Shown: positions 8,316-15,945, numbered from the stretch's first letter. The stretch is DNA of 55,546 nt from Nitrososphaerota archaeon (GCA_028867275.1 JAGWGU010000004.1:1-55546); one strand, 5' to 3'. Numbers and translations are program-made. The notes: generated by a model not told the origin, from the letters alone.

Positions 8316-8633
8316 GTGATAACCAAAATGAAGCTATACAATATCAAATTATTAACAATTACCTGCGAGATACTTGCACAGAGCAAAGTAAAAGAGATAT
8401 TGAAAAAACACAGGATAACTGGATACACATCTTATGAGGTTGGCGGAATGGGTGATGAGGGACTACGAGGACAGGGACTACCGGAAGAAAAAAATGTGAA
8501 AATAGAGGTGGTACTAACTGAACAGAGTGCTGAAAAGATCATCGAAGAAATATTGAGGACATTGATGCCTGATTATGCTATCATTCTATACACTAGTGAT
8601 GTTCAAGTTGCTAGGATGGAAAAATTCGTCTGA
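8316..8633 (+). CDS. sbtB: SbtB-like PII-family regulator
   Basis: SbtB proteins are trimeric PII-like sensors of adenine nucleotides (AMP/cAMP/ATP) that bind and control SbtA. The 105-residue product has the ferredoxin-like fold pattern, with a Gly-rich T-loop region (YEVGGMGDEGLRGQGLP) and the C-terminal strand AIILYTSDVQVAR. It starts 5 nt after sbtA, so the two are co-transcribed. GTG at 8316 gives MITKMKLY; ATG at 8328 is an alternative start. Confidence 0.85.
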   Translation: MITKMKLYNIKLLTITCEILAQSKVKEILKKHRITGYTSYEVGGMGDEGLRGQGLPEEKNVKIEVVLTEQSAEKIIEEILRTLMPDYAIILYTSDVQVARMEKFV

Positions 8634-8792
8634 TCCTGGATTTTATTTTACTACAAGTACGCGTGGCAATTAGCTTGATTGTATATTTATCTTGGCATTT
8701 CATAAGAAAAATTTTTCAAAAGAGGTTCTTGTTTTCCTAACTTCAAAAATAAATTACAAGTACGGTCCAAAATCATGACAGAATCATTCTCC

Positions 8793-8819
8793 ATTTACAA
8801 GTCAATGTGATTTGTAAAT
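8793..8819. other. Inverted repeat ATTTACAA...TTGTAAAT
   Basis: Perfect 8-bp arms (8793-8800 and 8812-8819) separated by 11 nt lie between the convergent ends of sbtB and the HxlR-type gene. They may act as a bidirectional termination or processing hairpin. The arms share the TTTAC/GTAAA core with the ars operator at 9262-9278, so a regulator site is also possible. Confidence 0.4.
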
Positions 8820-8839
8820 TATTTGACCGCAATGCAAGC

Positions 8840-9220
8840 CTATCTAGTTTTAGACCATTTCTTCATCCACTGTAAAAGATCTATCATTGATTCTACAAGT
8901 TCCTGTCCTTTACTGGTTAGTTTGTATTCTACACGTGGAGGGATTTCATTATAAGACAGCCTGTCCAAGACTCCACTTTTTTCTAGTTCTTTTAATCGGA
9001 TTGACAAAGTCCTACTGCTTATTCCTTTCATAGCTTGCTTGAATTGTTTGTATCTGACTGGTTTAGTAGTACAGCATAATGGAATTAGGATTTCAAGAGT
9101 ACCTCTTTTAGTAATTATCTTTCTGAGTTTGGATGTATCTGTCATCAAGGAGGATGCATCATACCCTTCAAAACCGCAACTGTCTTTGACCATTGGAAGT
9201 GTTTTTCTTTTAGTTTCCAT
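8840..9220 (-). CDS. HxlR-family winged-helix regulator (candidate arsenic sensor)
   Basis: A 126-residue winged-helix protein with clear HxlR signatures: RYKQFKQAMKGISSRTLSIRLKELEKSGVL and PPRVEYKLTSKGQ. Cys15 and the adjacent pair Cys49-Cys50 (PLCCTTKP, at the start of the DNA-binding domain) could bind As(III) or another thiophilic ligand, which would make it a non-homologous stand-in for ArsR. It is divergent from arsM across 64 nt that contain a strong inverted repeat. The ligand role is inference; HxlR proteins elsewhere sense aldehydes or redox. Confidence 0.85.
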   Translation of the reverse strand: METKRKTLPMVKDSCGFEGYDASSLMTDTSKLRKIITKRGTLEILIPLCCTTKPVRYKQFKQAMKGISSRTLSIRLKELEKSGVLDRLSYNEIPPRVEYKLTSKGQELVESMIDLLQWMKKWSKTR

Positions 9221-9261
9221 TTTTACACTAACTGTAGTTGTTTATCCTTGATAACTTAAAT

Positions 9262-9278
9262 GGTTTACTTTGTAAACC
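9262..9278. promoter_or_regulatory. Operator-like inverted repeat GGTTTAC-TTT-GTAAACC at the ars promoter
   Basis: A perfect 7-3-7 inverted repeat ends 6 nt before the arsM ATG (9285). With a TATA-like CTTAAATGG about 25 nt upstream of that ATG, the repeat covers the expected transcription start, the classic place for a repressor. The divergent HxlR-type regulator is the obvious candidate binder. Confidence 0.65.
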
Positions 9279-9284
9279 TATGAC

Positions 9285-10043
9285 ATGAATGATATCATCA
9301 AAGAAAAGGTAAAGGAAAGGTATGGCAAGATTGCATTAACTGGAAATTCAGACTGTTGTTGTATGCCTGGAGAATGCAGTACAAATGATTCCCCTGTCGA
9401 CGCCACCAAAATAATTGGATATGATAAAGAAGAATTAAAATCAATTCCAAATGCCGCAATCTTGGGTGTTGGGTGTGGTGCACCAATAAAATTTGCCAAC
9501 CTAATGGATGGAGAGACAGTTGTGGATCTTGGGTCAGGTGCTGGAATAGACGTATTTCTGTCTGCAAACAAGGTCTCAAAATCAGGTAAAGTGATTGGCA
9601 TTGACATGACAGATGAGATGCTAGACAAGGCAAGGAGAAATGCAAAAGAAGGAAATTACGCTAACGTAGAATTTCGAAAAGGAGACATTGAAAACAACAT
9701 TCCTGTTGATGACAATACTGTTGACGCAGTTATCAGTAACTGTGTGATTAATCTTACCACTGATAAGACAAATGCGTTTAGGGAAGTTCATAGAATATTG
9801 AAGAAGGGCGGCAGGATGGTAATCTCCGACCTTGTGACTGATAAAGAGATTGATCAAGATCAGGTCAATGCAGAGCAATGGTGTAGTTGTATTGATGGTG
9901 CACTGACAAAGGAGAATTATATTCAAAGTATCAAAAAAGCTGGCTTTGAGAATGTGGATATTCTGGAAGAAAGAACATACATGGAAGGAGAGAAGGTAAA
10001 CGGTAGAAAAATATCAAGTCTAGTCATCAAGGCAATAAAGTGA
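9285..10043 (+). CDS. arsM: Arsenite S-adenosylmethionine methyltransferase ArsM
   Basis: Methylates As(III) using SAM. The SAM-binding motif DLGSGAG is at residues 81-87. Cys64 (GCGAP), Cys153 (SNCVINL) and Cys202 (SCIDGAL) match the arsenite-binding cysteines of characterised ArsM proteins, and an N-terminal CCC cluster (24-26) plus Cys31 adds more thiols. The 252-residue length is on the short side. It heads arsM-arsC-aquaporin, with 7 nt before arsC, and is probably leaderless. Confidence 0.93.
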   Translation: MNDIIKEKVKERYGKIALTGNSDCCCMPGECSTNDSPVDATKIIGYDKEELKSIPNAAILGVGCGAPIKFANLMDGETVVDLGSGAGIDVFLSANKVSKSGKVIGIDMTDEMLDKARRNAKEGNYANVEFRKGDIENNIPVDDNTVDAVISNCVINLTTDKTNAFREVHRILKKGGRMVISDLVTDKEIDQDQVNAEQWCSCIDGALTKENYIQSIKKAGFENVDILEERTYMEGEKVNGRKISSLVIKAIK

Positions 10044-10050
10044 GTATGTC

Positions 10051-10479
10051 GTGAAGTTCTTTGGAAAACACAAGGAAGGAAAAAAAATTCTCTTTGTATG
10101 TGTAGAAAACGCTGGAAGAAGTCAGATGGCAGAAGGGTTCTTTAGAAAGTATGCCCCTGAAGCATGGATTCCAGTCAGTGCAGGATCAAGACCAACACCA
10201 GAGATCAATCCAGTTGCAGTAGAAGCAATGAAAGAAGTTGGAATCGACATTAGCAAACAGAAACCGAAAGAATTGTCTGAGGAATTGGTTCAGTCTTCAT
10301 TCCTAAAGGTGAGTATGGGATGTATTGATAAAACAGAATGCCCTGCAATATTTCTTGGAAATCATCAAGACTGGGGTATTGAGGATCCAAAGGGAAAACC
10401 AATCGAGAAGGTACGAGAGATCAGAAACGAAATAGAAAAAAAGGTAAAAGAACTTGTCACAACTCTTGAATCTAACTAG
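10051..10479 (+). CDS. arsC: Thioredoxin-type arsenate reductase (LMW-PTP fold)
   Basis: Reduces arsenate to arsenite. The P-loop C-x5-R is Cys17 to Arg23 (CVENAGRS), and the second redox pair is Cys91/Cys97 (GCIDKTECP), the three-cysteine layout of the thioredoxin-coupled ArsC of the staphylococcal pI258 type. The Asp-Pro general-acid motif is in GIEDPKGKP. The 142-residue length is normal. GTG start; the ATG at 10046 is out of frame. Its product arsenite would be the substrate of ArsM or of efflux through the following channel. Confidence 0.93.
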   Translation: MKFFGKHKEGKKILFVCVENAGRSQMAEGFFRKYAPEAWIPVSAGSRPTPEINPVAVEAMKEVGIDISKQKPKELSEELVQSSFLKVSMGCIDKTECPAIFLGNHQDWGIEDPKGKPIEKVREIRNEIEKKVKELVTTLESN

Positions 10480-11143
10480 TAAACTAACTCCTAATCAAAG
10501 GATATTTTTTGCTGAAATCCTTGGTACGTTTGTTGTAGTAGTTTGTGCTACAGGATCTGTGGTATTGAATGCAAAGTCCAATGGAACCATAGGGTCATGG
10601 TTTGAGGCCTTTGCTCCTTTTGTGGGGGTCTGTTTGATGGTTTATGCGTTTGGCAAGGTTTCACGTGCTCATTTCAATCCCGCAGTTACTGTGTCATATT
10701 TTATCACAAGACACATTACAAAAACACAACTACCGATCTATTTTGCGGCAGAATCTATTGGAGCATTTTCAGGAATAATTTTTGTCAAGAACTTTATTGG
10801 AACAGAAGCCCATCTTGGGGTAAATGTCCCCAACTACTCCTTTCCACTGTGGACAATTTTTGGAATGGAGGTCTTGGCAACAGCACTCTTGATGGCAGTG
10901 ATTATGTGTGTTGTTCATACAAACGGACTGAGGGGTTTTAGTGGAATTGTAATAGGTGGAATAATAGGACTTGATATTTTCTTTTTGGCGTTTATTTCCG
11001 GGGCATCCATGAATCCAATTCGTTCCCTTGCACCTGCTGTTTTTTCAGGAATTTTTGATAACCTATGGCTGTATTGGACTGCAACTTTTCTAGGCTCATC
11101 AATTATTGGATTTATGTATCGAAGAAAATTTGTGGCAAAATGA
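10454..11143 (+). CDS. Aquaporin/aquaglyceroporin in ars operon (AqpS-like)
   Basis: A major intrinsic protein of 229 residues with six hydrophobic segments. The first NPA is at residues 75-77 (HFNPAVT); the second is NPI (187-189, in GASMNPIRSLAPA). Position after arsC suggests passive As(OH)3 exit, as described for AqpS in Sinorhizobium, where arsC makes arsenite and the channel lets it leave. The TTG start lies inside arsC (26-nt overlap), so the two are translationally coupled. No ArsB or Acr3 pump is present nearby. Confidence 0.85.
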   Translation: MSQLLNLTSKLTPNQRIFFAEILGTFVVVVCATGSVVLNAKSNGTIGSWFEAFAPFVGVCLMVYAFGKVSRAHFNPAVTVSYFITRHITKTQLPIYFAAESIGAFSGIIFVKNFIGTEAHLGVNVPNYSFPLWTIFGMEVLATALLMAVIMCVVHTNGLRGFSGIVIGGIIGLDIFFLAFISGASMNPIRSLAPAVFSGIFDNLWLYWTATFLGSSIIGFMYRRKFVAK

Positions 11144-11224
11144 GATAGTATTAAACTAATTTAGTTAAAATCTCATCATAATGCGAATCATAGAATAAAT
11201 CCCTAATGGAGTTAAATTCTAGCT

Positions 11225-11260
11225 AGTACACACTGCAATCTATGTTATTGAAATACAATG
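11225..11260. repeat. 36-nt dispersed element, copy 1 (AGTACACACTGCAA...)
   Basis: Matches 15364-15399 at 31 of 36 positions. Both copies lie directly upstream of a small gene, near the predicted transcription start, and both keep a dyad ATTG-N5-CAAT although the N5 bases differ. It may be a shared regulatory site or 5'-UTR element. Confidence 0.6.
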
Positions 11261-11261
11261 G

Positions 11262-11504
11262 TTGCAGAAACAACACGTGAGAGAAACGTATGTTCTCATA
11301 AACTGTGATCTTGGAAAAGAACAACAAATTGTCAAATTTCTTCAAAAACTGCAAAGTGTCAAAGAAGTGCAAGCTACGCATGGAGTATACGATATAGTGG
11401 CAAAAATTGAAACAAAGACGGAAGGGGAATTAGATGATACGATACGATTGAAGATTCTAGGCTTGAGACAGGTTAACAGTGTACTAACACTACAGGCAGA
11501 ATAA
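11262..11504 (+). CDS. Stand-alone Lrp/AsnC ligand-binding (RAM) domain protein
   Basis: The 80-residue product is the alpha/beta RAM domain alone (YVLINCDLGKEQQIVKFL, GVYDIVAKIETKTEGEL, LGLRQVNSVLTL), with no helix-turn-helix. Such proteins bind amino acids and can form mixed oligomers with full-length Lrp regulators. A TTG start at 11262 and a GTG at 11277 both work. It directly follows the 36-nt dispersed element. Confidence 0.85.
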   Translation: MQKQHVRETYVLINCDLGKEQQIVKFLQKLQSVKEVQATHGVYDIVAKIETKTEGELDDTIRLKILGLRQVNSVLTLQAE

Positions 11505-11655
11505 TCGAGATTATCACAGGCATGTTTTATCTAGGAAAGAGATTACATCAGGGAAGTGTTGAACTCTCTGTTCTAATTTAGTAGGTAGTACAGTATTCAT
11601 GGCTTGATAAAATGGATTTTAAAGATTTGACATTGTTAAAAGATCTTTGATTTGG

Positions 11656-12054
11656 TCAACTGATAATCTGTGTTATCTTCTTTAATATCTCGTTTTCTAC
11701 ATGTCTTGTCCAGAGCATCTCTGGAATATCCACGGCTAGAAATAAGGCCGATAAGAGTAATACCTCTGCTGCCGCAACAGCAATGTTTTGTATCAATTTT
11801 CCAATTCCTATGTGTATGGCAAAATCATTTGAATCCCCGCTGATCAGTATGGTAAATGCCCTGTCTGCAGTAATGATATCTCTGAGAATCCCTGCTTTCG
11901 TTGCCTGAATGACTATTCCTACTGGTGAATTGGAAGTCATCTGTGTTTTGTATCCGTCTCCTTCCAGCATTGTGGTTATTTGTTGTGCTAGCTGGTTCAA
12001 ATCCTTGTTCTTGTTTTGAAATCTAACCATTTTTTCAGAGACCATGATGTGCAT
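11656..12054 (-). CDS. Conserved-looking protein with hydrophobic segment, unknown function
   Basis: About 132 residues with an N-terminal alpha/beta-looking part (VRFQNKNKDLNQLAQQITTMLEGDGYKTQM) and a hydrophobic helix (about residues 88-107, IAVAAAEVLLLSALFLAV), then a short amphipathic tail. Start could also be the ATG of MVSEKMVRF. I do not recognise it; codon use and AT content look like the neighbours, so it is probably real. Confidence 0.6.
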   Translation of the reverse strand: MHIMVSEKMVRFQNKNKDLNQLAQQITTMLEGDGYKTQMTSNSPVGIVIQATKAGILRDIITADRAFTILISGDSNDFAIHIGIGKLIQNIAVAAAEVLLLSALFLAVDIPEMLWTRHVENEILKKITQIIS

Positions 12055-12125
12055 TAAAGATCAGTTTACTCTGATAATTAAATCATCTTTTAATTCCCAT
12101 CCTGTTGCAACCTGGTTTTTGTCAT

Positions 12126-12737
12126 TTACACTTTCTGAGTCTTTTTTCTCTTCATGGAAAATCCAACCCATGCCAAGATTATTGCAAATGCAGCCACTGC
12201 AGCAACTATAATGTATTGGAAAATGGGACCGAATTTTGTTGATACTGGAACATTGAAAATATACGTCACAACATTGTGGTCCTTGTCAAAATTGTACAGG
12301 TCTACTTTTAATACGTGATTTCCTGACTGTGTAAAGGTATAATCAGTACTCCATGAACTCCCATCGTGATATTGTGGAAGAAATTCATGTACTAATACAT
12401 CATTATGGTATATTCTTACTCCCATTGTAAAGTGATTGACACCCATCTCGGCATAGTTTAATTTATCTCCGTAGGAGCCTTGGTTATAATTGAAGACTTT
12501 GAACTGTATGTGAGTAACTTGGTCCATTGCTGGACTGATTGGATCTGTTGTGATGATTACCTCATAATTTCCTATGGCCTCAGAATCTGAATTTAATGCA
12601 TCAGGCTGCCAATTCAATGATCCAAAAATACCATCAACAGATGTATTGAGAATTGGCAACTCTGCACTTGCATCATGAGACACAAAAATAACCAAAATGC
12701 AAAAGCATACGGGTAAAATTATCTTTATTTTTCTCAC
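12126..12737 (-). CDS. Exported protein with C-terminal membrane anchor
   Basis: 203 residues: signal peptide (1-26, ending near SHDASAE), an extracytoplasmic beta-rich domain (about 27-165) with YEVIITTDPISPAMDQVTHI-type strands, and a C-terminal membrane helix (about 172-192) followed by a short basic tail (MKRKKTQK). The domain resembles Ig-like/CopC-type sandwiches. It is divergent from the gene at 12851, which has the same architecture, so the two may be distant paralogues sharing a promoter region. Confidence 0.75.
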   Translation of the reverse strand: MRKIKIILPVCFCILVIFVSHDASAELPILNTSVDGIFGSLNWQPDALNSDSEAIGNYEVIITTDPISPAMDQVTHIQFKVFNYNQGSYGDKLNYAEMGVNHFTMGVRIYHNDVLVHEFLPQYHDGSSWSTDYTFTQSGNHVLKVDLYNFDKDHNVVTYIFNVPVSTKFGPIFQYIIVAAVAAFAIILAWVGFSMKRKKTQKV

Positions 12738-12850
12738 TTGTTACGTCATGCGTGGATCACATAAAAATTATACATATGTTTCTTAATTCTGTGTAAGAAT
12801 AGAAAATCATTATAATGTATTATAAGTCAAGATGATGCTTCAATTCTTAA

Positions 12851-13426
12851 ATGAAGCCAAATTCAAATTTTGAATTTTTAAAAGTAATGAAAATGATACT
12901 TCTTTGCTGTATTGCCTTTGTTCCTAGTTTTCCGTCATATGGTCATCTTTATGGATTTAATTATCAAGATTGGAAAAACCCAAGCGATAACATCCACATT
13001 CAATTTGATACTATTCCATCTACCCCCACTGTGGATAAGAACTCCACTATGATCTTTAGTGTTCAAAATCTAAATACGGGTGAACATCTCAAGGATTTCA
13101 AAGAAACTATTACGGTGGTAAGTCCTGAAGCTAGTTCAACTTCAAATGGCATCGTACATAAATTTGCAACTACTACAATAAATGGAACGGATTTTTCACA
13201 GGACTATGTCTTTCCAAGTGGAGGGACTTATTACATATGGCTACGAATTGACACTCCAAGCGCCATAAATATTGCAAAATTTACAGTTTTTGTTTCATCA
13301 CCACAATTTCAATTTCTTAACATGAGTTTCATTTTATTTCCTGTGATGATTGTAATTGTAATATTTGCTGTAATATTGATAGCTACAGCATATTATATTT
13401 ATAAAAAAAAGTCAGTGAAAACTTGA
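12851..13426 (+). CDS. Exported protein with C-terminal membrane anchor (companion of 12126)
   Basis: 191 residues: N-terminal hydrophobic signal, an extracytoplasmic beta-rich domain (about 35-155) with Ser/Thr-rich strands (TVDKNSTMIFSVQNLNTGEHL, SQDYVFPSGGTYYIWLRI), a C-terminal membrane helix and a YKKKSVK tail. ATG at 12887 (MKMILLCC) is an alternative start that makes a cleaner signal peptide. Same layout as the divergent gene ending at 12126, with weak similarity around the F..SG.HVL/F.SGGTYYI segment. Function unknown. Confidence 0.75.
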   Translation: MKPNSNFEFLKVMKMILLCCIAFVPSFPSYGHLYGFNYQDWKNPSDNIHIQFDTIPSTPTVDKNSTMIFSVQNLNTGEHLKDFKETITVVSPEASSTSNGIVHKFATTTINGTDFSQDYVFPSGGTYYIWLRIDTPSAINIAKFTVFVSSPQFQFLNMSFILFPVMIVIVIFAVILIATAYYIYKKKSVKT

Positions 13427-13545
13427 CTTTTCAATAGACAATTACGTATAGCGAAACTAACTGATGCACTATACAATCGCATACCACGTCCATTTAAAAA
13501 ATCTATGACGCACAAGCATGAAATTTTATTTTCTTACCGACTAGA

Positions 13546-14574
13546 TTATTTCACAATTATCTTTCCATACATTCCTTCTTCTGCATGGCCTGGATAAGTG
13601 CATACATACCAATAAGTTCCTGATTGGTCCAGCGTTATAGAGTCAGTATACTCGTAAGCATATCCTTGTTGTTTTTCTTCATTTGGCAATATGGGCATTT
13701 TGTTTAGAAATGAACCATTACTCATCATGGGCATGGTGGAATATGGAGGACTTGATGTGGTGATTACAAAATTGTGTGCCATATCTTCATCCATATTCAC
13801 TAGAGTGATGTGCAATTGAGTTCCTGACTTTACAACAAGTGTAGGATTTATCAGACCACCCATTACAAAGACATCCCCACCAATATGAGAACTTGGTGGA
13901 TTGTATCCTGTTGCATTAATTGCATCTTGTCCCATCATGGCAAATGCGGTAAGTGATATGTTTGAGAAACTAAAAGTTATGGTATTGTTATCTTTACTGG
14001 TTTGTGCATCATTTGGCTGAGACTTAATTTCACTGGCGGTATCTTTTATTGATGTGGTCTTATATGAAATGCCTCCTGCTGGAGAATTGCCCATCATACC
14101 TGGTCCCATGCCAGAATTGCCCATCATGCCAGGTCCAAGATTGTTGAATTGGTTAGAAATTCCTTGTTTTGTTAACTGTTGCTGAAAACTTGGATTTTGC
14201 ATCATCCATGGCCCCATGTATTGATTCTGAAAAGTTTGATTACTCATAATAGAGTACATGAAATCTTTGTTTTGAAACATGTAATTGTACATCTGCTGTC
14301 TTAGTTGAGGATCCTGTATCATGGACCCCATCCACTGACCCATATACTGTGGATTCTGTGACATCCATTGATTCATGTATTGTGGATTTTGCATCATGTA
14401 TTCCATATACTGTCCCGAAAACTGTGGATTTTTACTCGTTATCTGATTGAACATGGCAGGGTTTCCCATCATTGCATACGGGTTGTAGCTGTTGATGAAA
14501 ATAGTATATCCTATACCTAGTCCAGCAAAGAATAATCCTATTGCCAATCCAATCCATACATATTGACTAGTCAT
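13546..14574 (-). CDS. Membrane-anchored blue-copper (cupredoxin) protein with Met/Gln/Asn-rich repeat region
   Basis: 342 residues: N-terminal membrane anchor (1-27), then about 130 residues of repeats built on NPQYM..WM / QNP.F.. (Met, Gln, Asn and Trp rich) ending in GMMGNSGMGPGMMGN, then a cupredoxin domain (about 205-342). Type 1 copper ligands are visible: His in DMAHNFVI, then Cys325, His330 and Met335 (CTYPGHAEEGM). The Met-rich region could scavenge copper on the cell surface. Copper proteins are abundant in ammonia-oxidising archaea. A TATA-like TATTTTAATCC sits about 25 nt upstream of the ATG. Confidence 0.88.
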   Translation of the reverse strand: MTSQYVWIGLAIGLFFAGLGIGYTIFINSYNPYAMMGNPAMFNQITSKNPQFSGQYMEYMMQNPQYMNQWMSQNPQYMGQWMGSMIQDPQLRQQMYNYMFQNKDFMYSIMSNQTFQNQYMGPWMMQNPSFQQQLTKQGISNQFNNLGPGMMGNSGMGPGMMGNSPAGGISYKTTSIKDTASEIKSQPNDAQTSKDNNTITFSFSNISLTAFAMMGQDAINATGYNPPSSHIGGDVFVMGGLINPTLVVKSGTQLHITLVNMDEDMAHNFVITTSSPPYSTMPMMSNGSFLNKMPILPNEEKQQGYAYEYTDSITLDQSGTYWYVCTYPGHAEEGMYGKIIVK

Positions 14575-14945
14575 GTTATCTGTTCTTATTTTTAGGTATT
14601 TTAATCCTCAGTGAAAATATCGTGATTGATAATATCAAAGGTATTACAACTTTATCTTGATATCTACACATTGGACATTTTGATGATTTTACGAACAAAT
14701 GGAACGCAAAAATGCACTGTACTGTGGTGTGTTCGGCCAATCTATCCTTTTTTAACTAAATCTGAAATCTTTTTTTAAAATACACTTTCTATATCTTGAA
14801 TGATAATCTCAAATAAGGACTCCACTTTTAATTCAAATCCGTAGTTGGGATTTTAACTAATATTGTAATACTAATCAAATGTACTACCGCTCTCATAGGT
14901 AGAAATAGTAACTAGACATTATAATGCGTAAAAGAAAAAGGTACT
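14575..14945. other. Divergent intergenic region with dispersed repeat
   Basis: 370 bases between divergent genes. It contains a TATA-like box for each gene (14597-14608 on minus; ATTATAATG near 14918-14926 on plus) and a 25-nt repeat (14855-14879) also found at 20011-20035. No ORF seen. Confidence 0.5.
14855..14879. repeat. 25-nt dispersed repeat, copy 1 (ACTAATATTGTAATACTAAT core)
   Basis: Identical over 25 nt to 20011-20035, with weaker similarity extending on both sides (GGATTTT before; TGTACT and a CTCA stretch after). A degenerate third copy lies at 6985-7010. It includes a direct repeat ACTAAT with 14-bp period. Here it is about 40-65 nt upstream of the TATA-like box of the gene at 14946. 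Confidence 0.6.
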
Positions 14946-15173
14946 ATGAATAAAAAAATTCTAGTTGGCATTACTATTACTACAATTGCAATTGCTGTTG
15001 CAATGGTAGGTGCCAAGACCATTTTGGGAGACAAGGCACTAGCATTACCTGGTGAGGAAAATACGGAAAAGGCTTTGAATCTTCAAGAGAATGACAAGAC
15101 CATAGTCACTTCAACAGGGTTGGTACAATACAGTTCTTCACCATCAGGGGAATCTGGAGAATCTGGACTATAG
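14946..15173 (+). CDS. Small exported protein
   Basis: 75 residues: basic start MNKK, a hydrophobic signal or anchor (5-25), then a short polar tail ending GESGESG. A TATA-like ATTATAATG about 25 nt upstream supports expression from this ATG as a leaderless mRNA. No family recognised. Confidence 0.55.
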   Translation: MNKKILVGITITTIAIAVAMVGAKTILGDKALALPGEENTEKALNLQENDKTIVTSTGLVQYSSSPSGESGESGL

Positions 15174-15363
15174 TTTAATTAAACTATCTTCAGTATTTTT
15201 TCTAAAAACCCCAATATTATGAAAACTATTTTTAACATATCCATCTCTTATCATTGATTTCAGTTACAACTTTCAAAACTTCATTAGAGTTTACATTTAT
15301 CATTATTTTTGTACTGATTTCAATCACAATTTGACTTTGTGGCATTTAGAATACTTGTTAGGC

Positions 15364-15399
15364 AGTACACACTGCAAACTATGGCATTGATATGCAATG
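15364..15399. repeat. 36-nt dispersed element, copy 2 (AGTACACACTGCAA...)
   Basis: Matches 11225-11260 at 31 of 36 bases. It ends 20 nt before the preferred start of the gene at 15420 and lies 15-20 nt downstream of an AT-rich TTTAGAATAC that could be the TATA box, so it overlaps the expected 5' end of the mRNA. Confidence 0.6.
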
Positions 15400-15419
15400 A
15401 TGACACGTTATATGCTGTA

Positions 15420-15644
15420 ATGAAAACTTTAACAGACAAAACCAAACAAATGAATGTACTATTTGGTGTTTTGGCTCTAATTGTTGTCGTTACCATAGCC
15501 CCACATGCATTTGCAATAACGTTCACAGCTGCAGATGATCCTCATGGACCAATGCAGGCCAATGCATGGTCAGCCGCACTGGTGGTAGTTGGTATCATGA
15601 GTGGTGTAGGTGTTTGGACAACAATTAAGAGAGGCACACACTAA
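15420..15644 (+). CDS. Small two-helix membrane protein
   Basis: 74 residues from ATG 15420: a first hydrophobic segment with signal-peptide character (NVLFGVLALIVVVTIAPHAFA), a short polar loop (FTAADDPHGPMQAN) and a second hydrophobic segment (AWSAALVVVGIMSGVGVW). A longer frame opens at GTG 15339, but its first 27 residues cover the dispersed 36-nt element and are probably not translated. Function unknown. Confidence 0.65.
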   Translation: MKTLTDKTKQMNVLFGVLALIVVVTIAPHAFAITFTAADDPHGPMQANAWSAALVVVGIMSGVGVWTTIKRGTH

Positions 15645-15945
15645 AAATGAATTCAAAAATTCATTTCCACATTTTTAATTTTTGTTATTTGATGAGAAAT
15701 CTCAAAACATGTAGTTTGTATTCTTCTTGATGTCATTTTTATATTCTCATATCTGAAAATTCAGGCACAAACGGACTCGAATTAGACCACAAATTGGGTC
15801 GTTTCCGGCCCGACTCACCACTTTTAGCATGGTTATCATGGTTCCATTAGACATATTGATTTTGCTTATCCTGCTGTAAAACTAGATCATGTCATAATGA
15901 ATTGAAGATAGGATATAATACAAATCAAGTTAAGATAAAACATCT
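15645..15945. other. Non-coding stretch with GC-rich hairpin
   Basis: About 300 bases without a gene. A GC-rich patch at 15770-15820 stands out from the AT-rich surroundings and contains stem GGGTCG (15796-15801) with CGACTC (15811-15816; one G-U) around a 9-nt loop. It could be part of a small RNA or a terminator. Confidence 0.4.

Noticed and set aside
15339-15419. N-terminal extension of the small membrane protein
   Set aside because: It runs through the conserved 36-nt non-coding element, so the ATG at 15420 is the better start.
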